Below are positions 8,438 to 17,667 of a stretch of 64,000 nt of DNA, piece after piece. The notes under the pieces are model-generated. The model was given only the letters and a program-made list of their open reading frames with translations, was not told the origin of the DNA and did no database searches. Made by a program: the position numbers and the translations under genes. Origin of the DNA: Hoeflea_A sp039025395. GTDB lineage: Bacteria; Pseudomonadota; Alphaproteobacteria; Rhizobiales; Rhizobiaceae. Numbering within the stretch: position 1 is the stretch's first letter; the number at the start of each line of letters is the position of its first letter. The stretch spans positions 1 to 64,000 of the forward strand of contig JBCCOK010000010.1 in assembly GCA_039025395.1 (NCBI GenBank). Reading direction: 5' to 3'.

Positions 8438-10771
8438 ATGATGACAGAAGCGCGGCGAGCGGGCGCTGCTGAACGGGGCATCATATCTGGCAATAGTGAA
8501 AGCCATTCGTGGCGTTCCGACCTTGCGGGACAGGCGAAGATGTTCGCCAAGCCGGCGCATGCGCGGCTCGTCAGGGCTGAACCGTACCTCAAACACTCTA
8601 TTCCGATCCTGATTATCACGTTCCTGATTGTCGTCGCCACGGCCCGCTTTACCGACCTCCTCAATGAACGCTCGCAACTCGAAAACGCGGCCAAACAGGC
8701 AACGGCTCTGACCGCGCTCGCGGGTGCTGCCGCGATAAAATCGGAAACAGAAGCCCTCGGCTCGCTGCATCGCTGGGAAATCGAAACCGAGATCGCCAAA
8801 GCTTTGCCCGCGATGTTGATCACCGATGGGCGCATGGTCCTGATTTCAGGCACCGAAGGCAGAGTGTTTGCAGCGACATCCTATGGCACCGGCTTTGTCG
8901 GGCTGCAACTCGACCGGATCCTGCCGTCCTCTTCGCCGCTGCGCATGTTCGGTACAAGGGCTGGTGTGGAGACGGTTCGATATCGCGACCGGCTGTTCTA
9001 CGCCGCCCATGCCAATCTGGCGGGCGGGATCGGAAGCGTCACGGCGCTGACGCCGGCAGCCCGTATCATCGGGCCATGGAAACGGGAAGTCTCCCTTAAC
9101 GTGACCCTTTTTGCAGCAACGTCCAGCGTGTTGCTGATCATTCTTTACGCCTATTTCAGCCAGGCATCGCGGGCGCGCGATGCCGATGAGATTTATCTTG
9201 AAGCACACCATCGAGTGGATACGGCCCTTTCGCGTGGCCGTTGCGGGCTTTGGGACTGGGATCTCAGCCGTGGCAGGTTGTACTGGTCCCGGTCGATGTA
9301 TGAAATTCTCGGACAGGAGCCGCGGGATTGTGTCCTGTCGCACCGTGACGTCACACATCTGATACATCCCGAGGACAAGGGGCTGAACGAGGTGGCGCGG
9401 TCGATCGCACGCGGCCAAATCACGCAGATCGATCATACGTTCCGCATGCGGCACGCCGACGGTCATTATGTGCTGCTGCGCGCGCGCGGCCAGATCACCG
9501 GCGAAGGCGATGAGCCGAACCACCTCATCGGTATTGCCATGGATGTCAGCGAGCAACAGCGGCTCGCCCAGCGTTCCGTCGAAGCCAACCAGCGGCTCTT
9601 CGACGCGGTCGAAAGCACGTCGGAGTCTTTCGTGCTCTGGGACTCGCAGGACCATCTGGTCATGTGCAACTCGAAGTTCCAGCGCATATATGGACTGCCG
9701 GATCAGGCGGTCAGAGCCGGGCTTGCGAAACAGGATGTGCTGGCAGCCGCGCAGCGGCCAATCGTCAAGAAACAGATCGGCGCCACCGATGGCGGCAACG
9801 GCGCAAGGAGCATGGAAGTTCAGTTGGCGGATGGCCTATGGCTGCAGATCAACGAGCGCAGCACCGCGGACGGAGGGTCCGTATCGGTCGGAACCGACAT
9901 TACACAGCTGAAGCGGCATCAAGACCGTTTGCGGGATTCCGAACGGCGGCTGATGGCCAGTATCGGCGAGTTGTCCGCATCCGAAAGCCGGCTGAAAGAA
10001 AAAACCGTCGAACTGAGCGAACTGAACTCGAAATACCTGGCAGAAAAGGACAATGCGGAAGCAGCCAACAAGGCGAAATCCGATTTCCTCGCCAACATGT
10101 CGCATGAATTGCGCACGCCCCTGAATGCCATCATAGGCTTTTCGGAAATTCTGCAGAACCGGATGTTCGGGCCGCTGGGATCGGCAAAATACGATGAGTA
10201 TGCCAACGACATCAACAACAGCGGCAAACATCTGCTTGGCCTGATCAACGATATTCTCGACATGTCAAAAATCGAGGCTGGCCGGCTGCAGCTTGCCTGC
10301 GAGCGCATCGACATCGCGCCCCTCATTGAGGAGACGCTGCGCCTGATTACCGTGCAGGCGGAGGCCAAGTCCATCCGCCTTCAGTCCGATATCGCAGCCG
10401 GTCTCACACTGAATGCCGACCGGCGCGCGGTCAAACAGGTGCTTTTGAACCTGCTGTCAAACGCGACGAAATTTACCAATGATCACGGCCGCATAACAGT
10501 CAGAGCGCGCCGCCACGCTGCCGCGGTCACCCTGACCATCGAGGACAGCGGTATCGGCATTCCAAAGAATGCTTTGCTGACACTGGGACAACCGTTCGAG
10601 CAGGTCCAGAACCAGTTCTCCAAAAGCAAAGGCGGTTCTGGCCTGGGTCTTGCCATCTCGAAGGCACTTGTCGACCTGCACGGCGGAGCGATGAAAATAC
10701 GGTCGCGAAGCGGCGTCGGCACAATCGTCTCGATCAGGCTGCCAATCCATCCGCAGGAGCGTTTCCGTTAG
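8438..10771 (+). CDS. PAS-domain sensor histidine kinase
   Basis: A 777-residue membrane sensor kinase without its own regulator gene. Two membrane helices, near residues 50-70 and 215-238, bracket an extracytoplasmic sensor region. Then come a PAS domain (about 260-370), a second PAS-like domain (about 385-495), a coiled coil (500-550), HisKA with the phosphorylated His556 in the box NMSHELRTPLNAI, and an ATPase domain ending GSGLGLAISKALV. HisKA resembles the PdhS/DivJ/PleC-type kinases of alphaproteobacteria. The ATG at 8438 is chosen; GTG 8432 and ATG 8441 are possible, and GGGTGG at 8430-8435 fits 8441 too. It converges on glnE. Signal and partner are unknown. Confidence 0.85.
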   Translation: MMTEARRAGAAERGIISGNSESHSWRSDLAGQAKMFAKPAHARLVRAEPYLKHSIPILIITFLIVVATARFTDLLNERSQLENAAKQATALTALAGAAAIKSETEALGSLHRWEIETEIAKALPAMLITDGRMVLISGTEGRVFAATSYGTGFVGLQLDRILPSSSPLRMFGTRAGVETVRYRDRLFYAAHANLAGGIGSVTALTPAARIIGPWKREVSLNVTLFAATSSVLLIILYAYFSQASRARDADEIYLEAHHRVDTALSRGRCGLWDWDLSRGRLYWSRSMYEILGQEPRDCVLSHRDVTHLIHPEDKGLNEVARSIARGQITQIDHTFRMRHADGHYVLLRARGQITGEGDEPNHLIGIAMDVSEQQRLAQRSVEANQRLFDAVESTSESFVLWDSQDHLVMCNSKFQRIYGLPDQAVRAGLAKQDVLAAAQRPIVKKQIGATDGGNGARSMEVQLADGLWLQINERSTADGGSVSVGTDITQLKRHQDRLRDSERRLMASIGELSASESRLKEKTVELSELNSKYLAEKDNAEAANKAKSDFLANMSHELRTPLNAIIGFSEILQNRMFGPLGSAKYDEYANDINNSGKHLLGLINDILDMSKIEAGRLQLACERIDIAPLIEETLRLITVQAEAKSIRLQSDIAAGLTLNADRRAVKQVLLNLLSNATKFTNDHGRITVRARRHAAAVTLTIEDSGIGIPKNALLTLGQPFEQVQNQFSKSKGGSGLGLAISKALVDLHGGAMKIRSRSGVGTIVSIRLPIHPQERFR

Positions 10772-10790
10772 GCTGGCGCCGACCCTATCG

Positions 10791-13748
10791 TTAGCCTTTG
10801 CGGTGCACGATGGTGCGCTCGAAAACACCCCTCACTGCTTGCGATGTATCCGTCAATAGCGCTTCAAGTGTCCGCATATCCGGATATCCGGTTCGCCGCA
10901 GCATCAGGTCCTTGAAGCCTTGCGGCGCGTCTTCGGGTTCGAATTTGCTCTCAAGGCAAAGCCTGATGATTTGCGAAAGTTGCGTATAGAGTTCAAGCGC
11001 CTCGATAAGTGTTTGCGCATCATCATCACCGATCATCGGCGGCGCCAGTGACTTGAGAACCGCTCCAGTCTGAACGCCGGGCTCCGGAGCCGCCTGGTCA
11101 TGGGCGGCAATCTGCAGGCAGAGAAACTGGCTTATGAACTCAATGTCTATCAGACCGCCCACAACCAATTTGAGATCCCACTGGTTGTGTGCGGGTTTTT
11201 CGGCCTCAATCAGATTTCGCATATGCGCGATGTCGGCGACCGTCTTGTCGATATCGCGCGGTTTGTGCAGCACCTGCCTGAATATCTCCTCTGCTTCGGC
11301 CTTGAGCGTCGGATCACCGGCGACGATGCGTGCCCGCGTCAGAGCCATATGCTCCCATGTCCATGCATGCTCCTGCTGGTACTTGCGGTAGGCCCTTATG
11401 CTGGTCGCCACAGGTCCCTTGTTGCCGGATGGTCGAAGCCTCAGATCGACATCGTAGAGAACCCCTTCGGCCGTCGGCGCTGAAAGGGCCGACGTCAGTC
11501 GCTGTGTGAAGCGCGTAAAGTAGCGCACCGGATCAATCGGTTTCGGTCCGTCCGATTCCTGGCAGTCCGGATCGTGCGCATAGAGCAGGATAATGTCGAC
11601 ATCGGATGCGGCGGTCATTTCCCGGCTGCCGAACTTGCCAAGTCCGACGACGGCGATGCGGCCACCGGCGATCTTCCCATGCACCTGCTCAAGCTCAATT
11701 CGAACCGCATCCATTGCTGCGTTCAAGGTCAAATCGGCGAGGTCGGAGAAGGCCAGCGCAGCGCGATCGCCCGCGATGGCGCCCGTCAAAAGTCGGACGC
11801 CAACAAGAAATCTCTGCTCCGAAGCGAAGATCCGCAGCCGGTCCAGCACCTCTTCATAGGCGAATTCACCATCGAGGAACGCTTCCAGACGTTCAGACAA
11901 AAGCGCACGCGTCGGCAATTCGGCCAGAAGTGTGGGGTCGAGCATACCGTCGAAAATATGCGGCTTGCGCGCGATCACATTGGCAAGGCGCGGCGCCGAC
12001 GCCATGATTGTGACAAGCAAGGACATCAGCCCGGAATTGTTGCAAAGCAGTGAGAAGAGCTGAATTCCCGCAGGCAATCCGGCGAGAAAGGAGTCGAACC
12101 TGAGAACCGTGTCGTCGGGACGGCCGGAATCGGCGAAGGTTTGCAACAGATCGGGCATCAATTCCGTCAACCGCTTACGGGCCGTTGCTGTCTGGGTTGC
12201 GCGATAGCGCCCGTAATGCCAACCGCGAATGATGCGCGACATGTCGGATGGGCGCTCGAACCCCATGCGCTTGAGCGTTTCCAGCGTCTCCGGATCATCT
12301 TCGTCGCCGGTAAAGACCAGATTTCCAGCGCCCGCCGTCAGTTGCCTCTCCTGCTCGAAGAGGCGCGCATAGTGTTTCTCGACGAGGCGCAACGTCGCCA
12401 CCAGTTTCTTTTCGAAGAGTTGCGGTTCGTCGAACCCCATCATCAGCGAAAGGACGTGAAACGCATCGTCGCTTTCAGGGACGATGTGGCTCTGCTCATC
12501 GCGTCTCATCTGAATGCGGTGCTCGGTGTCGCGAAGGAACCAGTAAGCCTTACGAAGAGCTTCCTCGGTGCTTTCGGAAATCCACTGGGCCTGCGCCAGA
12601 GCCGTCAACGCAGTGTCCGTCGAACGTGTCCGCAGCGCAGTCATCCGTCCGCCTGCAATGAGCTGCTGAGTCTGGACGAAGAACTCGACCTCGCGAATGC
12701 CGCCTCTGCCAAGCTTGATGTTGTGGCCGCGAGCAGAAATCTCGCCAAAACCCTTGCTCACATGGATCTGACGCTTGATCGAATGAATATCTGCAATGGC
12801 ACCATAGTCGAGATATTTGCGGTAGATGAACGGCGCGAGTTCGGCGCAGAACGCGGCTCCCGTTGCAAGATCGCCGCCGGCCACATCAGCCTTGATGAAG
12901 GCGGCCCTTTCCCAGTTCTGCCCCCTCGCCTCATAGTAATGCAGCGCGGTGCTGAAAGGCAGCGCAAGCGGTGTCGATCCGGGATCGGGCCGCAGGCGTA
13001 AATCGGTACGGAAGACATAACCGTCGGCAGTCCGTTCCTGCAAAATACGGATAAGGATCCTCACGATCCGCGAAAAGATGTTCGATGCCTCGTCGCGTAT
13101 CTTGACGATGTTTGCAGCCGGGTCGAACACCACCACCAGATCGATGTCAGATGAGTAATTGAGTTCACTCGACCCGAGTTTTCCCATTCCGATCACGGCC
13201 AGCCCCGATCGAAAACCGGGATCTCCGACATCGTGGAGTTGAAGTTTTCCCTCGTTGTGCACGCCCAGCAGGAGATGATCGACCGCTGAGGATACACAGG
13301 CACGCGCAAATGCGCTCATCCAGGCCGTGATGATAGGGGTGTCGAGGATGCGGCCAAGATCATAGAGTGCGAGAACGAAAGCAAATCGGCGCTTGAGGCG
13401 CCGCAAAGCCGCCATAAATTCTGTCTGCTGCGGATGGTCTTTCCATGTCCTGCGCACCTCAGCAACCAGGTTGTCGAGCAGGTCCAGCGGCTCCGTACCC
13501 AACAGATCGAGGACGCATTCGGGATGTGTAACGGCGATATCGCGCAGATATGGCGAAAGAGACATCGAAGCCAGAAGCAGCTCTCTTTCAGAAGATTCTC
13601 GGCTGAGAAACCGGTTGAGATCCGGCAGGTCGATAGCAGCCGCCAGAAGGTCGTCCAGCGCCTCATGTGCCGCCTCTTCAGAAAGCGCACTGACGGGAAC
13701 AGGACCGCCGACCACGAACTTGACATTCGTCGATTGAGCGCCGGTCAC
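10791..13748 (-). CDS. glnE: glutamine synthetase adenylyltransferase/adenylyl-removase
   Basis: A 985-residue bifunctional enzyme that adds AMP to glutamine synthetase and removes it, setting nitrogen assimilation according to PII and glutamine. Two nucleotidyltransferase domains are visible: the N-terminal one with NYSSDIDLVVVFD near residue 200 and the C-terminal one with TAASDVDIILLYAHD near residue 720. Each is followed by a GlnD-type PII-uridylyl domain. Length fits the family. The start is GTG at 13748, two bases after the stop of the histidine kinase gene, so glnE appears to be the last gene of a regulator-kinase-glnE unit. That arrangement leaves open whether the two-component system influences nitrogen control or is only a neighbour. 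Confidence 0.95.
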   Translation of the reverse strand: MTGAQSTNVKFVVGGPVPVSALSEEAAHEALDDLLAAAIDLPDLNRFLSRESSERELLLASMSLSPYLRDIAVTHPECVLDLLGTEPLDLLDNLVAEVRRTWKDHPQQTEFMAALRRLKRRFAFVLALYDLGRILDTPIITAWMSAFARACVSSAVDHLLLGVHNEGKLQLHDVGDPGFRSGLAVIGMGKLGSSELNYSSDIDLVVVFDPAANIVKIRDEASNIFSRIVRILIRILQERTADGYVFRTDLRLRPDPGSTPLALPFSTALHYYEARGQNWERAAFIKADVAGGDLATGAAFCAELAPFIYRKYLDYGAIADIHSIKRQIHVSKGFGEISARGHNIKLGRGGIREVEFFVQTQQLIAGGRMTALRTRSTDTALTALAQAQWISESTEEALRKAYWFLRDTEHRIQMRRDEQSHIVPESDDAFHVLSLMMGFDEPQLFEKKLVATLRLVEKHYARLFEQERQLTAGAGNLVFTGDEDDPETLETLKRMGFERPSDMSRIIRGWHYGRYRATQTATARKRLTELMPDLLQTFADSGRPDDTVLRFDSFLAGLPAGIQLFSLLCNNSGLMSLLVTIMASAPRLANVIARKPHIFDGMLDPTLLAELPTRALLSERLEAFLDGEFAYEEVLDRLRIFASEQRFLVGVRLLTGAIAGDRAALAFSDLADLTLNAAMDAVRIELEQVHGKIAGGRIAVVGLGKFGSREMTAASDVDIILLYAHDPDCQESDGPKPIDPVRYFTRFTQRLTSALSAPTAEGVLYDVDLRLRPSGNKGPVATSIRAYRKYQQEHAWTWEHMALTRARIVAGDPTLKAEAEEIFRQVLHKPRDIDKTVADIAHMRNLIEAEKPAHNQWDLKLVVGGLIDIEFISQFLCLQIAAHDQAAPEPGVQTGAVLKSLAPPMIGDDDAQTLIEALELYTQLSQIIRLCLESKFEPEDAPQGFKDLMLRRTGYPDMRTLEALLTDTSQAVRGVFERTIVHRKG

Positions 13749-13750
13749 TT

Positions 13751-15169
13751 CTAACCTCTCTTGTCAAACACCATCCTTGCGCGAAGTCCCGAACTTCCTT
13801 CACCGTTGCGGCGAAGGTCAAGCCGGCCACCGTGAAGGGCCATGATTGCATCGACGAGGCTCAGGCCAAGCCCTGTGCCGGGCTTGGTACGGCTTTCGTC
13901 GAGCCTGACGAAACGCTTCTTGACGTCGTCACGCCGATTTTCAGGAATACCGGGTCCATTGTCGTTGACCGACAGAACCACGCCATCCCCGCCATTCTCG
14001 AGCGCAAGTTCGACCGTGGGCGCTTTGTCCTTTCCAGCTGTGTATTTGATCGCATTGTCTATCAGGTTGGTGAGCGCCTGGCCAATCAGTTCGCGGTTTC
14101 CCGACACCTTGACACCGTCCTGGATGCGCGCGGACAGAGCCACTCCGGCTTCCTCCGCAACGGGTTCGTAGAGTTCCTCCGCATCATGCGCGATCCGCGA
14201 CAGGTCAACCTGGTCCATTTCGGCAATCGCCGAACCGGCCTCAACCCGCGAAATCGTCAACAGCGCATTGAATGTGCGGATAAGCTGGTCCGACTCATCG
14301 ATCACTTCCTCCATGGCGGCGCGGTAGGCCGGACCGTCATCCTTGCCAGCAAGTGCAGTTTCCGCACGGTTGCGCAGCCGCGTCAGCGGTGTCTTGAGAT
14401 CGTGCGCGATATTATCCGAAACCTGGCGCAGACCTTCGTTGAGCCTGTCGATCCGACCGAGCATGGTATTAAGCGATACCGAGAGCCTGTCGAACTCGTC
14501 GCCGGAGCCGCTGACCGGAAGGCGCTGGCTGAGGTCGCCATCCATGATTTTCTGACTGGCCTGAGCCACACGGTCGATACGCTGCAGGGCACGGCGCCCG
14601 ATAACAAACCAGATTACCAGCGCCCCGATCGCCATGATACCGAGCGCCATCGCCAGCGAGCGCTGGACCATGGAACGGAACTTTGTCGGCTCGCCGAGAT
14701 CCCGCCCAACAAGGACACGCATACCGTTTGGCAGCAGGATCACTTCGGCGAGTGCTGCGTGACCGGGCGTTCCCTCAGGCTGATAGAAGCGCCGATAGGA
14801 AAATGGCCGTTCGGTCCACCCTTCGCCGTCCAGAACGCCAGGCTGCAGGCTTTCGACATTGCCCGCAAGGATCTGTCCGTTTGGTGCTGCAATCGTGTAC
14901 AGGTTCGCACCCGGCTCTCGCGACCTGCGGTCAATATGACGAATCAGCATGGGAACGCCGCCCCTGCGATAGAAATTGCCGAGCACGTTCAACTCGTCCT
15001 GAACCACCTGTTTGGTCTGAAAGGTCAGCAGGCTTGAAGTCAGGTCCGTTACGTAGAAGACAAGTACAACCGCACAAACCGCAAAAAGGCCGAAATAGAG
15101 CGCAGACATGCGGACTGCGGTCGTCTGCAGGAGCATGCCGAAACGTTCCAATGTCCTGGAGCGGGCCAT
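13751..15169 (-). CDS. sensor histidine kinase, OmpR-partner type
   Basis: A 472-residue membrane kinase. Helices near residues 20-45 and 172-192 bracket a periplasmic sensor of about 125 residues. HAMP follows (about 190-245), then HisKA with His256 in SDNIAHDLKTPLTRLRNR, and an ATPase domain with NLIDNAIKY, DNGPGIP and GTGLGLSLV. The ATG at 15169 lies 12 bases after the stop of the response regulator gene, so they form a cognate pair. The position directly after degP suggests envelope-stress sensing, as with other degP-linked systems; that is inference. Signal and regulon are not visible. Confidence 0.88.
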   Translation of the reverse strand: MARSRTLERFGMLLQTTAVRMSALYFGLFAVCAVVLVFYVTDLTSSLLTFQTKQVVQDELNVLGNFYRRGGVPMLIRHIDRRSREPGANLYTIAAPNGQILAGNVESLQPGVLDGEGWTERPFSYRRFYQPEGTPGHAALAEVILLPNGMRVLVGRDLGEPTKFRSMVQRSLAMALGIMAIGALVIWFVIGRRALQRIDRVAQASQKIMDGDLSQRLPVSGSGDEFDRLSVSLNTMLGRIDRLNEGLRQVSDNIAHDLKTPLTRLRNRAETALAGKDDGPAYRAAMEEVIDESDQLIRTFNALLTISRVEAGSAIAEMDQVDLSRIAHDAEELYEPVAEEAGVALSARIQDGVKVSGNRELIGQALTNLIDNAIKYTAGKDKAPTVELALENGGDGVVLSVNDNGPGIPENRRDDVKKRFVRLDESRTKPGTGLGLSLVDAIMALHGGRLDLRRNGEGSSGLRARMVFDKRG

Positions 15170-15181
15170 TTGATCGCTGCG

Positions 15182-15859
15182 CTAGGGATCGGCTTTGAGA
15201 ATATAGCCCGCGCCCCTGACAGTGCGCAAAAGCGCCTTGTCAAAACCCTTCTCTATCTTGGCGCGAAGCCGCGAGATATGCACATCGATGACATTCGTCT
15301 GCGGATCGAAATGATAGTCCCACACATTCTCCAGCAGCATTGTGCGGGTGACCACCTGTCCGGCATGCTTCATGAGATATTCGAGCAATCGGAACTCACG
15401 CGGCTGGAGGGTAATGCGTTGTCCCGCACGATGGACTTCATGGGCCAGACGATCCAGTTCCAGGTCGCCCACTTTGTAAACCGTGTCGTTGTCGCGCATG
15501 CCCTTTCTGCGTCCGAGCACTTCGACGCGTGCCAGCAACTCGGAAAAGGAATAGGGTTTCGGCAGGTAGTCATCGCCACCGGCACGCAAGCCCGTTACCC
15601 GGTCATCAACCTGACCGAGGGCCGAGAGAATCAGAACGGGGGTGTCAATCTGCTTCTCGCGCAATTCGGTGATGATCGACAATCCGTCGCGCTTCGGCAA
15701 CATTCGGTCAACGACCATGACGTCGTAGTGATTCTCGGTAGCGAGATAAAAGCCCAGATCGCCATCGCTGGCATGGTCCGTGACGATACCGGCTTCATTG
15801 AAAGCTTTGACCATATAGGCGGCTGCTTCCAGATCGTCTTCAATTACCAGAATCTTCAT
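15182..15859 (-). CDS. OmpR-family response regulator
   Basis: A 225-residue two-component regulator. The receiver domain (1-115) has the acidic pair EDD at 7-9, phospho-acceptor Asp51 in VVDRMLPKRDG, and the conserved Lys of YLPKPYSF. A winged-helix DNA-binding domain (about 130-222) ends RTVRGAGYIL. The start is set at ATG 15859 because the fold begins with MKILVIEDD. The frame is open upstream, and ATG 15901 has a well-spaced AGGG, so a 14-residue extension is possible. It is followed by its kinase and then glnE. Two stem-loops separate it from degP, so its expression need not follow that gene. Confidence 0.88.
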   Translation of the reverse strand: MKILVIEDDLEAAAYMVKAFNEAGIVTDHASDGDLGFYLATENHYDVMVVDRMLPKRDGLSIITELREKQIDTPVLILSALGQVDDRVTGLRAGGDDYLPKPYSFSELLARVEVLGRRKGMRDNDTVYKVGDLELDRLAHEVHRAGQRITLQPREFRLLEYLMKHAGQVVTRTMLLENVWDYHFDPQTNVIDVHISRLRAKIEKGFDKALLRTVRGAGYILKADP

Positions 15860-15951
15860 ATCCGGCATATTAGGCGAAAAATCTGAAGAAAAACAAACCA
15901 TGAGATCCCTGCCTTGGTCTCTTGCGGAGCAAAACACGTCTCTAAAAGTGA

Positions 15952-15980
15952 GACAGCGGGCCGATGGGAGACCCGCTGTC
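15952..15980 (-). terminator. candidate terminator between degP and regulator
   Basis: On the minus strand GACAGCGGG pairs perfectly over 9 bases with CCCGCTGTC (15952-15960 with 15972-15980), 11-base loop, followed within a few bases by CTTTTAG. It would end or attenuate degP transcription before the response regulator gene. The uridine tract is short and slightly displaced, so termination may be partial. Confidence 0.5.
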
Positions 15981-15989
15981 CACAGAATC

Positions 15990-16024
15990 GGGCGGTTGGC
16001 CGGGGGCGACGTTAATGACCGCCC
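15990..16024 (-). terminator. second stem-loop directly after degP
   Basis: GGGCGGT (15990-15996) and ACCGCCC (16018-16024) form a 7-base stem with a 21-base loop, 12 bases after the degP stop codon. Together with the hairpin at 15952-15980 it makes a tandem structure downstream of degP. No uridine run follows this one; it may protect the mRNA 3' end. Confidence 0.35.
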
Positions 16025-16035
16025 ACCCGATCTGT

Positions 16036-17553
16036 TCAACCAACTGCAACCGGAAGTGCAACAAACCGACTGCTGTCTTGGTTGGTTATTTGAAACAGTA
16101 CAGCCTTGCGACCCGCTTCGCTAGCGGAATTTACGGCATCTGTCAGATCTTTCGCCGACTGCACCTCTAAGTTGTTGACAGACAAAATGATGTCGCCTTC
16201 ACGCATGCCGCGCTCGGCAGCAATGCTGTCAGGGTCAACCTCGGTGATCATCAGCCCGTTGCCGTCATCGGCAGGCTTGACAGTGAAACCGAAATCGTCA
16301 AGACGCTCACCCTCATCCGTCGTCCGGGAGCCAACTTCCGCGGCGGGCCGCACAGGCTCCTGCAAGGTGCCGATTTCGACGGTAACCTCGCGTTCATCGC
16401 CATTGCGGAAGACTGTCACCTCGGCATCCTCGCCCGGGTTTATGCCGGCAATCGTGCGGGCAAGATCACGCGGCGATTCGATCGCTTCACCATTGACCGC
16501 GGTGACGACATCGCCGGACTTCAGGCCGGCTTCAAGCGCCGGTGAGTTTTCTTGAGGCTCTGTAATCAAAGCACCCTGCGCTTCGGACAGGCCAAGCGAT
16601 TCGGCAATATCGTCTGTTACCGGCTGGATCTGCACACCAAGCCAACCGCGTTCAACGCTGCCGCTGTCGAGTAGCTCCGTCACCACCTCATTGGCCAGTG
16701 CCGCCGGTATCGCGAATGCTATGCCGACATTGCCGCCTGATGGTGAAAAGATCGCGGTGTTTACGCCGATGACTTCGCCTTCGAGGTTAAAGGTAGGACC
16801 ACCGGAGTTTCCACGGTTGACGGCGGCATCGACCTGAATGAAGTCGTCATAGGGTCCTGCTCCAATGTCGCGGCCGCGGGCCGAAACGATTCCGGCTGTC
16901 ACCGTACCGCCGAGGCCGAACGGATTGCCGACGGCAACCACCCAGTCGCCGATCCGGGTCGTGTCATCATCGTCGAATGCGACATAGGTAAAGGTCCGGT
17001 CGCTATCGACCTTCAGGACCGCGAGATCAGTGCGCGAATCTCTGCCGATCAGTTCGGCATCGAGTTCCGTACCGTCATTCATGATGATGGTGAATTCTTC
17101 GCCATTGGCGACAACATGATTGTTGGTCACGACGATACCGTCGTCAGAGATGAAAAAGCCGGATCCTTGCGAAAACGGACGCGCCCGGGGCTGGCGCTGG
17201 CGCGGGCGATCCTGATCGCCGCGCTCTGCAAAACGGTCACCGAAATCGCGGAAAAAGCGCTTCATCGGGTGATCGTCCGGCAGATCGTCAAAACCCGGCA
17301 TTCCAAAATCGAAACCATTGCTCGAAACCGGTCTTACATTTGACCTGACGCGAACGGAAACGACGGCTGGCGACACGGCTTCAACGACGTCTGCGAATCC
17401 CGGCTCCTGAGGTGCCTGGACTCTCACAGCTTCCGCGAACGCGCTTTGAACGCGTGCCGGAACGCCACTTGCCACCATTGCCGCAGCCAATCCGATCGCG
17501 GCCGACGTTGTCAGCAATCCGTTGCGCGTCGCGAGGAATTTAATATTTGGCAT
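16036..17553 (-). CDS. degP: periplasmic serine endoprotease, DegP/Do family
   Basis: A 505-residue HtrA-type protease and chaperone of the periplasm that degrades misfolded envelope proteins. The N-terminal signal or anchor segment spans about residues 8-30. The trypsin-like domain carries a complete triad: His146 in VTNNHVV, Asp176 in DSRTDLAVL and Ser250 in GNSGGP. Two PDZ domains follow (about 290-380 and 400-490). The ATG at 17553 has AAGGA 7 bases upstream. The long proline/arginine-rich LA-loop region around residues 75-125 is typical. Neighbours are the OsmC fusion upstream and a two-component system downstream. The cytochrome maturation genes beyond match the gene order I remember from rhizobia. 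Confidence 0.93.
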   Translation of the reverse strand: MPNIKFLATRNGLLTTSAAIGLAAAMVASGVPARVQSAFAEAVRVQAPQEPGFADVVEAVSPAVVSVRVRSNVRPVSSNGFDFGMPGFDDLPDDHPMKRFFRDFGDRFAERGDQDRPRQRQPRARPFSQGSGFFISDDGIVVTNNHVVANGEEFTIIMNDGTELDAELIGRDSRTDLAVLKVDSDRTFTYVAFDDDDTTRIGDWVVAVGNPFGLGGTVTAGIVSARGRDIGAGPYDDFIQVDAAVNRGNSGGPTFNLEGEVIGVNTAIFSPSGGNVGIAFAIPAALANEVVTELLDSGSVERGWLGVQIQPVTDDIAESLGLSEAQGALITEPQENSPALEAGLKSGDVVTAVNGEAIESPRDLARTIAGINPGEDAEVTVFRNGDEREVTVEIGTLQEPVRPAAEVGSRTTDEGERLDDFGFTVKPADDGNGLMITEVDPDSIAAERGMREGDIILSVNNLEVQSAKDLTDAVNSASEAGRKAVLFQITNQDSSRFVALPVAVG

Positions 17554-17667
17554 GGAGAAATCCTTTTGGCGGGTGTTTTCAGTCCCCTCTCATCAAAAGG
17601 AATATTTGAAGCCACATTACCTCAGGCTAACGAAAGCATGAATAATTTGTAATGTTTGCTCCAGCCT

